DNA of 64,000 bases from Zunongwangia profunda SM-A87. GTDB lineage: Bacteria > Bacteroidota > Bacteroidia > Flavobacteriales > Flavobacteriaceae. The translations under genes were made by a program, and so were the position numbers. The notes beneath the pieces were generated by a model that ran no database searches, was not told the DNA's origin, and worked only from the letters and a program-made list of their open reading frames with translations. Location of the stretch: contig NC_014041.1 in NCBI RefSeq assembly GCF_000023465.1, positions 1,990,001 through 2,054,000 on the forward strand. The letters are read 5' to 3'. Positions 52,554 to 61,252 of this stretch are shown one piece after another; position 1 is the first letter of the stretch; the number at the start of each line of letters is the position of its first letter.

Positions 52554-53378
52554 ATGAGCAAGTTGGGGGTTTGTTCCTGGATATTAGGAATATCAGATAT
52601 CAATGCGTTGATGGAAAAAGTCAAAATGCTGGGACTGGATGGGGTACAGCTTAATGGTGACTGGAGTGACTATAATGCGAAGGAAGTAATTGAAGCCGCA
52701 GATCTTTTTGATCTGGAGATTTTTGCTATAGATCCTTTTGACTCGGTCCCTCCAGCCCAAGGACAGGCGAATGCTGAAACTGCTATAGCTTTTTACAAAA
52801 ACATTATTGATTTTGCAGTGCAGGTGAAAGCTTCCTGGGTAAACCTTCAGGGCCTAGCTAAGTGGACTGTTAACTGTAAAGATCCTAAGGAGTCTTGGGA
52901 AATGCTGGTGCATTGTTGTAAAACTCTGGATGCCTATGCACAACTAAAAAAAGTAAAAATAGCTTACGAATGTGTTAACCGATACGAATCGCCAATGATC
53001 CATACAGCACAAAAGGCTATGGAATTAATAAAAGCGGTGGGGCATCGCAATTTTGGGTTAATCTTGAATAGTTTTCATATGCATATTGAAGAACCAGATC
53101 CTTTAGAAGCGTTAAGAAAATCTGAGAAGCTATTATTTAGCTATCAAATTTCTGATTCCAATAGATCGGGAATCGGAAGAGGACAGGTAGATTTTGTTAA
53201 ACATCATGGCGTATTAGAAGAAATAGGTTTTGACGGTCCCATAATTATTGAAGTGGTTTTACCCGAATTAGTGCCTGGCAATACGCCAAAAACAGCATTG
53301 GAAAGAGAACGCTTAGATGAAGAAATTAGGCGAAGTATAAGAGTATGGGAAAATTTAAAAGAAAAGCCCCATATTTAA
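52554..53378 (+). CDS. Sugar phosphate isomerase/epimerase-like TIM barrel protein
   Basis: A 274-residue AP endonuclease-2/xylose isomerase-type TIM barrel, similar to ketose 3-epimerases. Compared with D-tagatose 3-epimerase, metal ligands E139 (AYECVNRYE) and E233 (IIIEVV) and the His and Arg of the active site (H175 in NSFHMHIEE, R204) are kept, but the ligand Asp is N172 (LNSFHMH) and the ligand His is Q198 (SYQISDSNR). So it may bind metal differently or lack epimerase activity. Single gene; substrate unknown. Confidence 0.82.
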   Translation: MSKLGVCSWILGISDINALMEKVKMLGLDGVQLNGDWSDYNAKEVIEAADLFDLEIFAIDPFDSVPPAQGQANAETAIAFYKNIIDFAVQVKASWVNLQGLAKWTVNCKDPKESWEMLVHCCKTLDAYAQLKKVKIAYECVNRYESPMIHTAQKAMELIKAVGHRNFGLILNSFHMHIEEPDPLEALRKSEKLLFSYQISDSNRSGIGRGQVDFVKHHGVLEEIGFDGPIIIEVVLPELVPGNTPKTALERERLDEEIRRSIRVWENLKEKPHI

Positions 53379-53398
53379 AAATTTAAATTTTGAAATAA

Positions 53399-53431
53399 AA
53401 AAACCGAATCTTAATAATCGATTCGGTTTTC
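53399..53431 (+). terminator. Terminator overlapping the 3' end of the guanine deaminase gene
   Basis: AAAAACCGAATC / GATTCGGTTTT with a 9-nt loop. The right arm lies in the last codons of the convergent deaminase gene, followed on the plus strand by TTTTCTTTTCT. Confidence 0.7.
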
Positions 53432-53887
53432 TTTTCTATCCCATTTCTCAAAAACAGGTAATCCTTCCTCCCGCAGAATATTTACAAAAGGTACTTTTCT
53501 ATTTTCGATGTCCTTATCCAGTTCTTCATAGATAAACTGATCATCAAAACCAATTTTAGCGGCATCACTATGGTTTAAGGCATAAAATACTTTTTTAGGC
53601 CTCGCCCAATAGATCGCGCCTAAACACATGGGGCAAGGTTCACAACTAGTATAAAGCACGCAATTTTCTAATTGAAATGTATTTAAATTTTCACATGCTC
53701 TCCTTATCGCAGTTATTTCAGCATGGGCGGTAGGATCATTACTGGATGTTACGATATTCCATCCTTCAGCGATAATTTCACCATCTTTAACCACAACTGC
53801 ACCAAAAGGTCCACCAGCTCCTGTATTCATTCCTTCTTCTGCCAGGGCTATAGCCCTACGCATAAATTTTTTATCGTCCTCTGTCAT
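53411..53887 (-). CDS. Guanine deaminase-type nucleoside deaminase
   Basis: A 158-residue zinc-dependent cytidine deaminase-fold protein. Zinc and catalytic residues are in THAEITAIRRAC (His and the proton-shuttle Glu) and SCEPCPMCLGAIYWA (two Cys). The GFDDQFIYEELDKD stretch near the C-terminus is typical of the Bacillus GuaD type, so guanine to xanthine is the likely reaction; the alternative, tRNA adenosine deaminase, has a different end. The ATG at 53887 (MTEDDKKFMRR) is preferred over one nine bases upstream. Monocistronic. Confidence 0.87.
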   Translation of the reverse strand: MTEDDKKFMRRAIALAEEGMNTGAGGPFGAVVVKDGEIIAEGWNIVTSSNDPTAHAEITAIRRACENLNTFQLENCVLYTSCEPCPMCLGAIYWARPKKVFYALNHSDAAKIGFDDQFIYEELDKDIENRKVPFVNILREEGLPVFEKWDRKENRIDY

Positions 53888-54186
53888 ACTTAGCAATTTT
53901 TCCTCAAAATCAAATCTAAATAAAAAAGGAGAGTAAAAGCTTTCTAATATTAGATCTTATGATTTTTATAACTTAAAGGCATCTTTTTTTATTAGAAATG
54001 TTTTACACCGTAAAAAAAGAATATAATTTCTAGATTTCGCTGCTTATTGGTATTCCTCAAAAATTATAAATATGTTTTCTAGTTCATACCTCAAATTAAT
54101 AGGATCTTAATAAGTCTTGGTTTTTAGTTATTGTATTGCAAAGTGTTTTTACAGATGGATTCTTGACGCAATAATTAAAGTTTCTA
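53888..54186. other. AT-rich region without recognised features
   Basis: About 300 bp upstream of the deaminase gene and downstream of the orphan gene on the minus strand. Runs of A and T only; no coding frame, terminator or promoter that I can support. Confidence 0.4.
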
Positions 54187-54597
54187 TTACATGAAATTCC
54201 TGGCAATAGCCCCAAAGCCGTCTGGTAAATCGATTGCTTTATTAAAAGGAATTATCTGTGATAACTGCTCTTTTTGATCGAGGACCAAAAAATATTCAGT
54301 GATCAACTGTGCTAAAAGTATTCGGTGCGATTTGCTAAGATGTGCCGTATTAATTAAAATATAATCGTTTTTTACCTTTAAAGCTTTACTACCAATAGGA
54401 TTCCAAAGTCCTTTTATAGTGACTTTTTTATTTATGGATCGAAGTTCTTTTAAGAAATTAGAAGCTGTTTCTTCATCATACTTGAGTTGAAGATATTTTT
54501 CTATTTCGATGTAATAAAAACTACTTAATAATATTTCATTGGCACGTTTAACAACTCGGGAAAGTTTTCGGTTTCCACCATTGTAAATTAATTTCAT
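54187..54597 (-). CDS. Orphan hypothetical protein
   Basis: A 136-residue mostly helical, basic protein (for example KLSRVVKRANEILLSSFYYI, EETASNFLKELRSINKKV) with no signal peptide or transmembrane segment. I do not recognise it. It is flanked on both sides by about 300 bp of very AT-rich DNA, unlike the tight neighbouring operons, so it may be a recent acquisition. Moderately convincing codon pattern. Confidence 0.6.
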   Translation of the reverse strand: MKLIYNGGNRKLSRVVKRANEILLSSFYYIEIEKYLQLKYDEETASNFLKELRSINKKVTIKGLWNPIGSKALKVKNDYILINTAHLSKSHRILLAQLITEYFLVLDQKEQLSQIIPFNKAIDLPDGFGAIARNFM

Positions 54598-54877
54598 TTT
54601 TGATTTTTTAGAATTTATGTTTGGTTTAGGTCTAATAATTATTTAAAAAATGAAATAAAATATATAGTATGTTAAGTAATCTTAGGGCTCTAAATTAGGG
54701 CTAAAGTTAGGTTATATTTGTCTGTAATTCAATTAAATATTCATTTGTAAATTATTATTGTGATTTATTGAATTTTTACCCTTCAAATTTTTAGTTTAAA
54801 AATTAAAAGCCTTGTAATAATTTATTTTTTTGATAAAAACTATGTTCTTATTTGATTCGAAGAATCAAAAAATACCT
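54598..54877. other. AT-rich intergenic region upstream of pyrR
   Basis: About 280 bp between the divergent orphan gene and pyrR. It has a direct repeat AGGGCT (near 54685 and 54699) and very long A/T stretches, no coding frame or RNA structure recognised. Confidence 0.4.
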
Positions 54878-54885
54878 TATTTTTG
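54878..54885 (+). promoter_or_regulatory. Putative -7 box of pyrR
   Basis: TATTTTTG, full TAnnTTTG match, 29 nt before ATG 54915. A TTTG at 54851-54854 is 23 bp upstream, slightly long for the -33 box. Confidence 0.5.
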
Positions 54886-54914
54886 CTCTCCGAACCTTCA
54901 TTTCAACCCAGTAT

Positions 54915-55454
54915 ATGAGTCAAAAAGTGCTACTTACCGCTAAAGAAGTACAAATTATTTTGCAACGACTGGCTTGCCAGCTTGTAGAAAATCATTCTGA
55001 CTTTTCTAATACTGTTCTTATCGGGATACAACCCAGGGGTATATTTTTACTAAATAGACTTCAGGAAATTTTGGAACAGGAATATCAGCTTAAGGATCTT
55101 AAAACGGGCCAATTGGATATTACATTCTACAGGGATGATTTCCGCAGAAGCGATAAGCCGTTAGAAGCCAATAAAACAAAAATCGATTTTGTAGTAGAAG
55201 ATAAGCGTGTGGTTTTTATCGATGATGTTTTATATACCGGTAGAAGCATAAGGGCAGCCCTTACTGCGATTCAATCTTTTGGAAGGCCCAAAGAAATTGA
55301 ATTGTTAAGTTTTATTGATCGTCGTTTTAGTAGACATTTACCTATTCAGCCAGATTATAATGGTAGACAGGTAGATGCTATAAACGAGGAAAAAGTAAAA
55401 GTAAACTGGAAGGAAAATGAAGGCGAAGATATTGTTTACCTTATTTCAAAATAA
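54915..55454 (+). CDS. pyrR: Bifunctional pyr regulator/uracil phosphoribosyltransferase PyrR
   Basis: A 179-residue PRTase-fold protein. The PRPP-binding motif VVFIDDVLYTGRSIRAAL (about 97-114) is intact, and QPRGIFLLNRL and YRDDFRRSD match PyrR. In Gram-positives it binds pyr mRNA to cause attenuation; in Bacteroidota it may act mainly as a UPRTase. ATG 54915 (MSQKVLLTAKE) is chosen; codons upstream do not match the family. It is followed at 8 bp by pyrB, so pyrimidine control is the likely context. Confidence 0.9.
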   Translation: MSQKVLLTAKEVQIILQRLACQLVENHSDFSNTVLIGIQPRGIFLLNRLQEILEQEYQLKDLKTGQLDITFYRDDFRRSDKPLEANKTKIDFVVEDKRVVFIDDVLYTGRSIRAALTAIQSFGRPKEIELLSFIDRRFSRHLPIQPDYNGRQVDAINEEKVKVNWKENEGEDIVYLISK

Positions 55455-55462
55455 CTAGCGTA

Positions 55463-56392
55463 ATGAACGAATTAAGTGTTAACCACTTACTTGGGATTAA
55501 GTACCTGCAAAAATCGGATATTGACTTAATTTTTAATACTGCCGATCATTTTAAAGAAGTTATTAACCGGCCTATTAAAAAAGTCCCATCGTTACGAGAT
55601 ATAACCATAGCCAACTTATTTTTTGAAAATAGTACCAGAACCCGCCTTTCTTTTGAGCTTGCCGAAAAACGTTTAAGTGCTGATACGATTAATTTTTCAG
55701 CTGCTTCTTCCTCGGTTAAAAAAGGAGAAACGCTTATTGATACCGTAAATAATATCTTATCGATGAAAGTCGATATGGTGGTTATGAGACATCCTAATCC
55801 TGGAGCAGGAATTTTTCTTTCTAAACACGTAAAAGCTAGCATTGTAAACGCAGGGGATGGAGCACATGAGCACCCCACACAAGCCTTGCTGGATTCGTAT
55901 TCTATACGTGAACGTTTAGGAGAGGTTGCCGGAAAGAATGTGGTGATTGTAGGAGATATTTTGCATAGTCGAGTAGCCCTTTCTAATATTTTTGCCTTAA
56001 AATTACTGGGAGCAAACGTAAAAGTTTGCGGACCTAAAACGCTAATTCCAAAATATATTGATTCTTTGGGAGTAGAGGTGGAAACCAATCTTATAAAAGC
56101 ATTAGAATGGTGCGATGTTGCCAACATGCTGAGGGTTCAAAATGAAAGGATGGATATTAGTTATTTCCCTTCTACCAGAGAATACACGCAACAATTTGGT
56201 TTAAATAAGAAAATACTGAATAGTCTAAACAAAGAAATCATTGTAATGCACCCGGGACCGATTAATCGCGGCGTAGAAATTACCAGTGATGTTGCAGACA
56301 GTGATCAGGCAATTATTTTGGATCAGGTACAGAATGGTGTTGCGGTAAGGATGGCGGTTATATATTTATTGGCTTCTAAAATCAAGCAATAG
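55463..56392 (+). CDS. pyrB: Aspartate carbamoyltransferase catalytic subunit
   Basis: A 309-residue enzyme that joins carbamoyl phosphate and aspartate, the committed step of pyrimidine synthesis. Carbamoyl phosphate site FFENSTRTRLSFELAEKRL (STRTR), HPTQALLDSY, the aspartate-side MLRVQNERMD and MHPGPINRGVEI are all present. No regulatory pyrI is nearby, so it is the trimeric type. Directly downstream of pyrR. Confidence 0.94.
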   Translation: MNELSVNHLLGIKYLQKSDIDLIFNTADHFKEVINRPIKKVPSLRDITIANLFFENSTRTRLSFELAEKRLSADTINFSAASSSVKKGETLIDTVNNILSMKVDMVVMRHPNPGAGIFLSKHVKASIVNAGDGAHEHPTQALLDSYSIRERLGEVAGKNVVIVGDILHSRVALSNIFALKLLGANVKVCGPKTLIPKYIDSLGVEVETNLIKALEWCDVANMLRVQNERMDISYFPSTREYTQQFGLNKKILNSLNKEIIVMHPGPINRGVEITSDVADSDQAIILDQVQNGVAVRMAVIYLLASKIKQ

Positions 56393-56436
56393 ATTTTATT
56401 TTTTAAATTAGTATTTTATATGACAAAAAGAGGCTA

Positions 56437-56769
56437 ATGAAAATTGAAAAGAAAGAAAGTTATCTTTTAATTACCGATGATAAGGATTCTATAACCGATT
56501 TTACTTCACGATTAACAACGAATCATCATGAGTTTGAAAATGAAAACCTTGTAATCGATATTCTTGAATATGGTGAAATGGAGTTAGTAGAGTTATTAGG
56601 ATTTTTAGAACTTTCTACCATACATCGTGCTAACAAAAAATCTTTTGTAATCGTTAATGACGCTATTAACATAGATAAAATCCCAGAAGAATTATTTGTA
56701 GTGCCTACCTTAAGAGAAGCCGAAGATGTGATCCAGATGGAAGAGCTGGAGCGAGAGCTTGGCTTTTAA
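56437..56769 (+). CDS. STAS-like small protein, partner of rnz
   Basis: A 110-residue acidic protein with alternating strands and helices (SYLLITDDKDSITDFTSRL, ENLVIDILEYGEMELVELLG, KKSFVIVNDAINIDKIPEEL) that resembles a STAS-like fold. Homologues in flavobacteria sit directly upstream of rnz and are often wrongly labelled ribonuclease Z; this one lacks the metallo-beta-lactamase motif. It follows pyrB by 44 bp and precedes rnz by 47 bp. A regulatory link to RNase Z is only inferred from conserved order. Confidence 0.7.
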   Translation: MKIEKKESYLLITDDKDSITDFTSRLTTNHHEFENENLVIDILEYGEMELVELLGFLELSTIHRANKKSFVIVNDAINIDKIPEELFVVPTLREAEDVIQMEELERELGF

Positions 56770-56816
56770 ATCTGTCTTTCTAAAACATTGCCGTTTTTCT
56801 TTAAAATCCGATTTTA

Positions 56817-57722
56817 ATGAAGCTTGATATTTTAGGCTGTTATGCAGCTACTCCACGTTCTTTGACCAATCCCACCTCGCAGGTTTTAACGATGCAAAAT
56901 CAAATGTTTTTGATCGATTGCGGGGAAGGTACCCAGGTTCAACTTCGTAAAAATAAGATCAAATTCGGTAAAATCGAACACATATTCATTTCGCATCTGC
57001 ATGGCGATCATTTTTATGGGCTAATAGGGCTTATCTCTACTTTTATGTTGCTTAATAGGGAAAAGGAGCTTCATGTTTACGGTCCAAAAGGAATAAAAGA
57101 AGTGATTTTACTTCAACTTAAATTATCAAAGGCCTGGACACCATATCCCCTTTATTTTCACGAATTAACTTCAACTCAACCAGAAAAAATTTACGAAAAC
57201 GAAAAGCTTTCCGTTGAAACGATCCCACTTAAGCACAGGGTGTATACCAATGGATTTTTATTTAAGGAAAAACAAGGCGACCGTAAATTATTAGTGGAAG
57301 AAGCTCGAAAATATAAAATAGACGTAGCGCTTTTTAAAAGTCTTAAAAAGGGTAAAGATGTAATTTCTGAAGAAGGTAAACTTATAAAAAACGAGCTTGT
57401 AACAGAAAGCGGAGATGCCCCTAAAAGTTATGCTTTTTGTAGTGATACAGTTTTTTCTGAAGAAATCATTCCGCAATTATCCAATATTGATGTGCTGTAC
57501 CACGAATCTACTTTTTTACAGGAGCAGCTTAAATTAACAGATCCTACTAAACATAGCACTGCAATGCAGGCTGCGACGATAGCTAAACAAGCTAATGTAA
57601 AACAACTTATTTTAGGACATTACTCTACTCGATATCCTGATATTAAACTATTTAAAATTGAAGCCGAGCAGGTCTTTCCTAATGTTTTACTGGCTGAAGA
57701 TGGTAAGACGCTGGAATTTTAA
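56817..57722 (+). CDS. rnz: Ribonuclease Z (tRNA 3' endonuclease)
   Basis: A 301-residue metallo-beta-lactamase nuclease that trims tRNA 3' trailers. Zinc motif HLHGDH in IFISHLHGDHFYGLIGL (about 60-76), the Asp in AFCSDTVFSEE and the His in LILGHYSTRYPD (about 268-279) are present, as is the flexible-arm region before residue 200. Normal length for bacterial RNase Z. Follows the STAS-like gene; both probably read from the pyr region or a local promoter. Confidence 0.93.
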   Translation: MKLDILGCYAATPRSLTNPTSQVLTMQNQMFLIDCGEGTQVQLRKNKIKFGKIEHIFISHLHGDHFYGLIGLISTFMLLNREKELHVYGPKGIKEVILLQLKLSKAWTPYPLYFHELTSTQPEKIYENEKLSVETIPLKHRVYTNGFLFKEKQGDRKLLVEEARKYKIDVALFKSLKKGKDVISEEGKLIKNELVTESGDAPKSYAFCSDTVFSEEIIPQLSNIDVLYHESTFLQEQLKLTDPTKHSTAMQAATIAKQANVKQLILGHYSTRYPDIKLFKIEAEQVFPNVLLAEDGKTLEF

Positions 57723-57992
57723 TACGTAATTCAGAGAATTCAATTTTATTTAAAATTATAAGTGATTTACTGAATTTCTATCTGCTTATAGGTAATTAAT
57801 AGTTTGTTCCAATCTTCCTTAAAAATTGATATAAACATGGTCAATTTTTTTCGGCTTTATTTTTAAAACTTGTAAATTGCAGTAGACAAGAAAAGCTTGT
57901 AAATTCTATAGAATATTACGTAAAAGCGCTCTGAACGAAATTTCGATTAAAGTTTAAAAAAACTTTTTTAGAAGAGTTAAAAATATATAACC

Positions 57993-58637
57993 ATGAGTAG
58001 GAATCTGCAGGATTATAGACAATCTTATGAAAAAAGTGAATTGTTAGAAAACAATATTTCTGATAATCCATTCGAATTATTTGAACGATGGTTTAATGAG
58101 ACCGAAGTGGAAGGCGGTGCAGGAGAAGTAAATGCAATGACGATTGCTACGATAGGCTTAAACGGTTTTCCGAAATCGAGGGTTGTTCTTTTAAAATCGT
58201 ATGATTCTGAAGGCTTTATTTTCTACACTAATTTTAATTCAGAAAAAGGAAAAGCCATAGCTATTAATCCAAATGTTTGTTTATCATTTTTCTGGCCTTC
58301 TACAGAGCGACAGGTAATTATACAGGGAGTAGTGGAAAAGGTTGATGATGAAACGGCGACCGAATATTATCATTCCCGCCCAAGGGGGAGTCAGCTAGGC
58401 GCATGGGCATCTCCGCAAAGCTCTGAAATTGCTTCGCGAGAAGTGTTAGAAAATAACTTGGCGCAAGTTGAACTTAAGTATAAAGATCATGAAGTACCTA
58501 AACCAGAGAACTGGGGTGGATATATTGTAAAACCTGTAAATATAGAGTTTTGGCAGGGGCGCCAAAATAGATTACACGATCGTATTATTTTTAATAAAGA
58601 AGAAGCTCAATGGAACTCTAAACGTTTAGCTCCTTAA
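57993..58637 (+). CDS. pdxH: Pyridoxamine 5'-phosphate oxidase
   Basis: A 214-residue FMN enzyme that makes pyridoxal 5'-phosphate. FMN-binding RVVLLKSYDSEGFIFYTNF (about 56-74), FFWPSTERQVIIQGVVEK, YYHSRPRGSQLGAWASPQSS and the C-terminal FWQGRQNRLHDRIIF are the canonical PdxH blocks. First gene of a compact plus-strand operon (pdxH, sixA, ppk1, ppx) with gaps of 2 bp, 3 bp and a 4-bp overlap. Upstream is 270 bp of AT-rich intergenic DNA. Confidence 0.94.
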   Translation: MSRNLQDYRQSYEKSELLENNISDNPFELFERWFNETEVEGGAGEVNAMTIATIGLNGFPKSRVVLLKSYDSEGFIFYTNFNSEKGKAIAINPNVCLSFFWPSTERQVIIQGVVEKVDDETATEYYHSRPRGSQLGAWASPQSSEIASREVLENNLAQVELKYKDHEVPKPENWGGYIVKPVNIEFWQGRQNRLHDRIIFNKEEAQWNSKRLAP

Positions 58638-58639
58638 TT

Positions 58640-59140
58640 ATGAAACGATTAATTGTAGTAAGACATGGTAAATCTTCCTGGAAGCATCAAGTACCGGATG
58701 ATGAAAGACCTTTGAAAAAGAGAGCACTAAAAGATGCCAAGGCAGTTTTAGGAATTTTTGATACTTTCTTTAAACAGAATATAGATTCCGATTCTGCTAT
58801 GTTTTGGAGTAGTCCTGCTACAAGAGCCCACGAGACTGCGAAGATCTTCAAAAAAAAATTAGGAATTAAAGATGAAAATTTTCAGGTAAAAAAAGCATTA
58901 TATACTTTTAATAGCAGGGAACTGAAAAACATTATTTGTTCAGCTCCAAATTCAATAGAAACGCTTGTCGTTTTTTCGCATAATCCCGGGATAACCAATT
59001 TGGTAAATGCTATGGGAGATCGCAAATTTGATAATATTCCAACGACCGGCTTGTGTGTTATAGATTTTGAAGATTCTAATTGGGATACTATAACTTCAGG
59101 CAAGACCTTACTAACCCTTTTTCCAAAGAATTTACGCTAA
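58640..59140 (+). CDS. sixA: SixA-type phosphohistidine phosphatase
   Basis: A 166-residue histidine phosphatase (RHG family). The catalytic motif is VRHGKSSW (about 5-12), with second-site SSPATRAHETAKIF and His in VVFSHNPGITNLVN. E. coli SixA removes phosphate from His of histidine-phosphotransfer domains or NPr. Here it stands between pdxH and ppk1, close to two enzymes of polyphosphate metabolism; the link may be phosphate handling. Translation likely coupled to both neighbours. Confidence 0.88.
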   Translation: MKRLIVVRHGKSSWKHQVPDDERPLKKRALKDAKAVLGIFDTFFKQNIDSDSAMFWSSPATRAHETAKIFKKKLGIKDENFQVKKALYTFNSRELKNIICSAPNSIETLVVFSHNPGITNLVNAMGDRKFDNIPTTGLCVIDFEDSNWDTITSGKTLLTLFPKNLR

Positions 59141-59143
59141 AGC

Positions 59144-61252
59144 ATGCAGGAAAATAAATACATCAATCGAGAATTAAGCTGGCTTCAGTTTAACACCCGA
59201 GTTTTACAAGAGGCTGAAGATGAAACCGTACCCTTAATAGAAAGACTGCGATTTTTAGGGATTTTTAGTAATAATTTAGATGAGTTTTTTAAAGTTCGTT
59301 ATGCTACGGTAAAGCGTATCGATCTTGCCGGGAAAGCAGGGAAAAGCGCGCTAGGTGGTATGAAGGCCAGCAAACTTTTGGAAGATATCACTAAGGTTGT
59401 TATTAAACAGCAGTCTGAAAGTTTAAAGATTTTAGATAAGATACAACAACGACTACGTGAGGAACATGGCATTTGTGTGATCAATGAAAAAGAAGTGTCT
59501 GAATCCCAGCAGAAATTTGTTAAAGATTATTTTCTTTCTCAGGTAAGTCCGGCATTGGTAACCATCGTACTTAACGATTTAGAAGAACTACCTAGTTTAA
59601 AAGATAGTGCTGCTTATCTGGCTGTAACGATGGAAATGAAAGCTTCTAAACCGGCAGGTAAAATTTCCAAACTGGTAAAAAGTACTACAAATGAGCGTAA
59701 ATATGTGCTTATTGAAATTCCACGAAGTATAGAGCGATTTGTGGTTTTACCATCAGAAGATGAAAAAAAATATATTATCATTCTAGACGATTTAATTCGG
59801 TATAACTTAAATAGTATCTTCAATATTTTTGAATACGAGACTATTTCTGCCCATATGATTAAAATAACAAGAGATGCCGAATTAGATATTGATAGCGACC
59901 TTAGTAAAAGTTTTATCGAAAAGATTTCTGAAAGTGTAAAAGATCGAATTAAGGGGGATCCTGTTCGTTTTGTTTACGATAAAAATATCGATAAGGCAAC
60001 GCTTAATTATCTTATGAATAAAATGGGCATAGATCATGCAGATAGTATTATTCCCGGCGGGCGTTACCATAATCGCCGTGATTATATGGGGTTTCCAAGA
60101 TTGGGGAGCAAAGAATTACTTTATGATACTAAAGAAGCACTACCTATTCCCGGTCTGGCATTGCAAACAAGTTTGATACAGGGTACCGGTAAAAAAGATC
60201 ATATGCTTTATGCACCTTACCAAAGTTTCTCTTATGTGGTTAAATTTTTACGTGAGGCTGCGCTAGATCCAAAAGTAAAAACCATAAAAATTACCATATA
60301 TCGTTTAGCAAAAATTTCTCACATCGCAAGTTCATTGATTAATGCCGTAAAAAACGGTAAAAAGGTTTTGGTTCAAATAGAGCTTAGAGCACGTTTTGAT
60401 GAAGCCGCAAACATTAAGTATGCTGAACAAATGCAACGGGAAGGGGTGAAGCTTATTTTTGGGGTACCTGGATTAAAAGTTCACTGTAAGACCTGTGTGA
60501 TTGAACGTGAAGAAAACAACGGGAAATTAAAAAAATATGGGTTTATAAGTACCGGTAATTTCAATGAGTCCACCTCAAAAATTTATACCGATTATACACT
60601 TTTTACAGCAAATCAGGAGATTTTAAAAGAAGTAAATAAGGTTTTCGACTTTTTTGAAACCAATTATAAAGTGAGTAAATACAGGCATCTAATCGTTTCA
60701 CCACATTATACTCGTGCAGTTTTAACAAAACTCATTCAAAATGAAATCGATAATCAGCTTGAAGGTAAACCTTCAGGGATTAAACTGAAGTTAAACAGTC
60801 TTTCAGATTATCCCATGATCGATAAATTATACCAGGCCAGTAGGGCAGGAGTAAAAATTAAATTGATTGTTAGAGGAATTAATTGTTTAATTCCCGGTGT
60901 ACCAGGAATGAGCGAGAATATAGAAGCGATTAGCGTTGTAGATAAATTTTTGGAACATCCAAGAGTGTATATTTTTGAGAATGCAACGAATCCAAGGGTT
61001 TATATTTCTTCGGCCGATTTAATGTCCAGAAACCTGGATAACCGAGTAGAAATTGCTTGTCCTATATACGATAAAGATATAAAACAGGAAGTAATCGATG
61101 GCTTTGAAATTAGTTGGAGTGATAATGTAAAAGCGCGCGTTTTTTCAGAAAAACAAAATAATGCTTATCGCAAAAAAACAAAGCCAAGAGTGCGATCTCA
61201 GGAAGCGCTTTACGATTATTACTTAAATAAAAACGAAAATTACAGGAAGTGA
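59144..61252 (+). CDS. ppk1: Polyphosphate kinase 1
   Basis: A 702-residue enzyme that polymerises the terminal phosphate of ATP into inorganic polyphosphate. Opening NRELSWLQFNTRVLQEAED, FSNNLDEFFKVRYATVKR, the catalytic HxK-type motif in LKVHCKTCVIER (phosphorylated His), ISTGNFNESTSKIYTDYTLF and the second site VYISSADLMSRNLDNRVEIA are present. It differs from many PPK1s by Cys next to the His (HCKTC). It overlaps ppx by 4 bp, so synthesis and degradation of polyphosphate are co-expressed. Confidence 0.94.
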   Translation: MQENKYINRELSWLQFNTRVLQEAEDETVPLIERLRFLGIFSNNLDEFFKVRYATVKRIDLAGKAGKSALGGMKASKLLEDITKVVIKQQSESLKILDKIQQRLREEHGICVINEKEVSESQQKFVKDYFLSQVSPALVTIVLNDLEELPSLKDSAAYLAVTMEMKASKPAGKISKLVKSTTNERKYVLIEIPRSIERFVVLPSEDEKKYIIILDDLIRYNLNSIFNIFEYETISAHMIKITRDAELDIDSDLSKSFIEKISESVKDRIKGDPVRFVYDKNIDKATLNYLMNKMGIDHADSIIPGGRYHNRRDYMGFPRLGSKELLYDTKEALPIPGLALQTSLIQGTGKKDHMLYAPYQSFSYVVKFLREAALDPKVKTIKITIYRLAKISHIASSLINAVKNGKKVLVQIELRARFDEAANIKYAEQMQREGVKLIFGVPGLKVHCKTCVIEREENNGKLKKYGFISTGNFNESTSKIYTDYTLFTANQEILKEVNKVFDFFETNYKVSKYRHLIVSPHYTRAVLTKLIQNEIDNQLEGKPSGIKLKLNSLSDYPMIDKLYQASRAGVKIKLIVRGINCLIPGVPGMSENIEAISVVDKFLEHPRVYIFENATNPRVYISSADLMSRNLDNRVEIACPIYDKDIKQEVIDGFEISWSDNVKARVFSEKQNNAYRKKTKPRVRSQEALYDYYLNKNENYRK

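Noticed and set aside
55546..56127. 193-codon minus-strand frame inside pyrB
   Set aside because: Antisense shadow of a strongly conserved catalytic gene.
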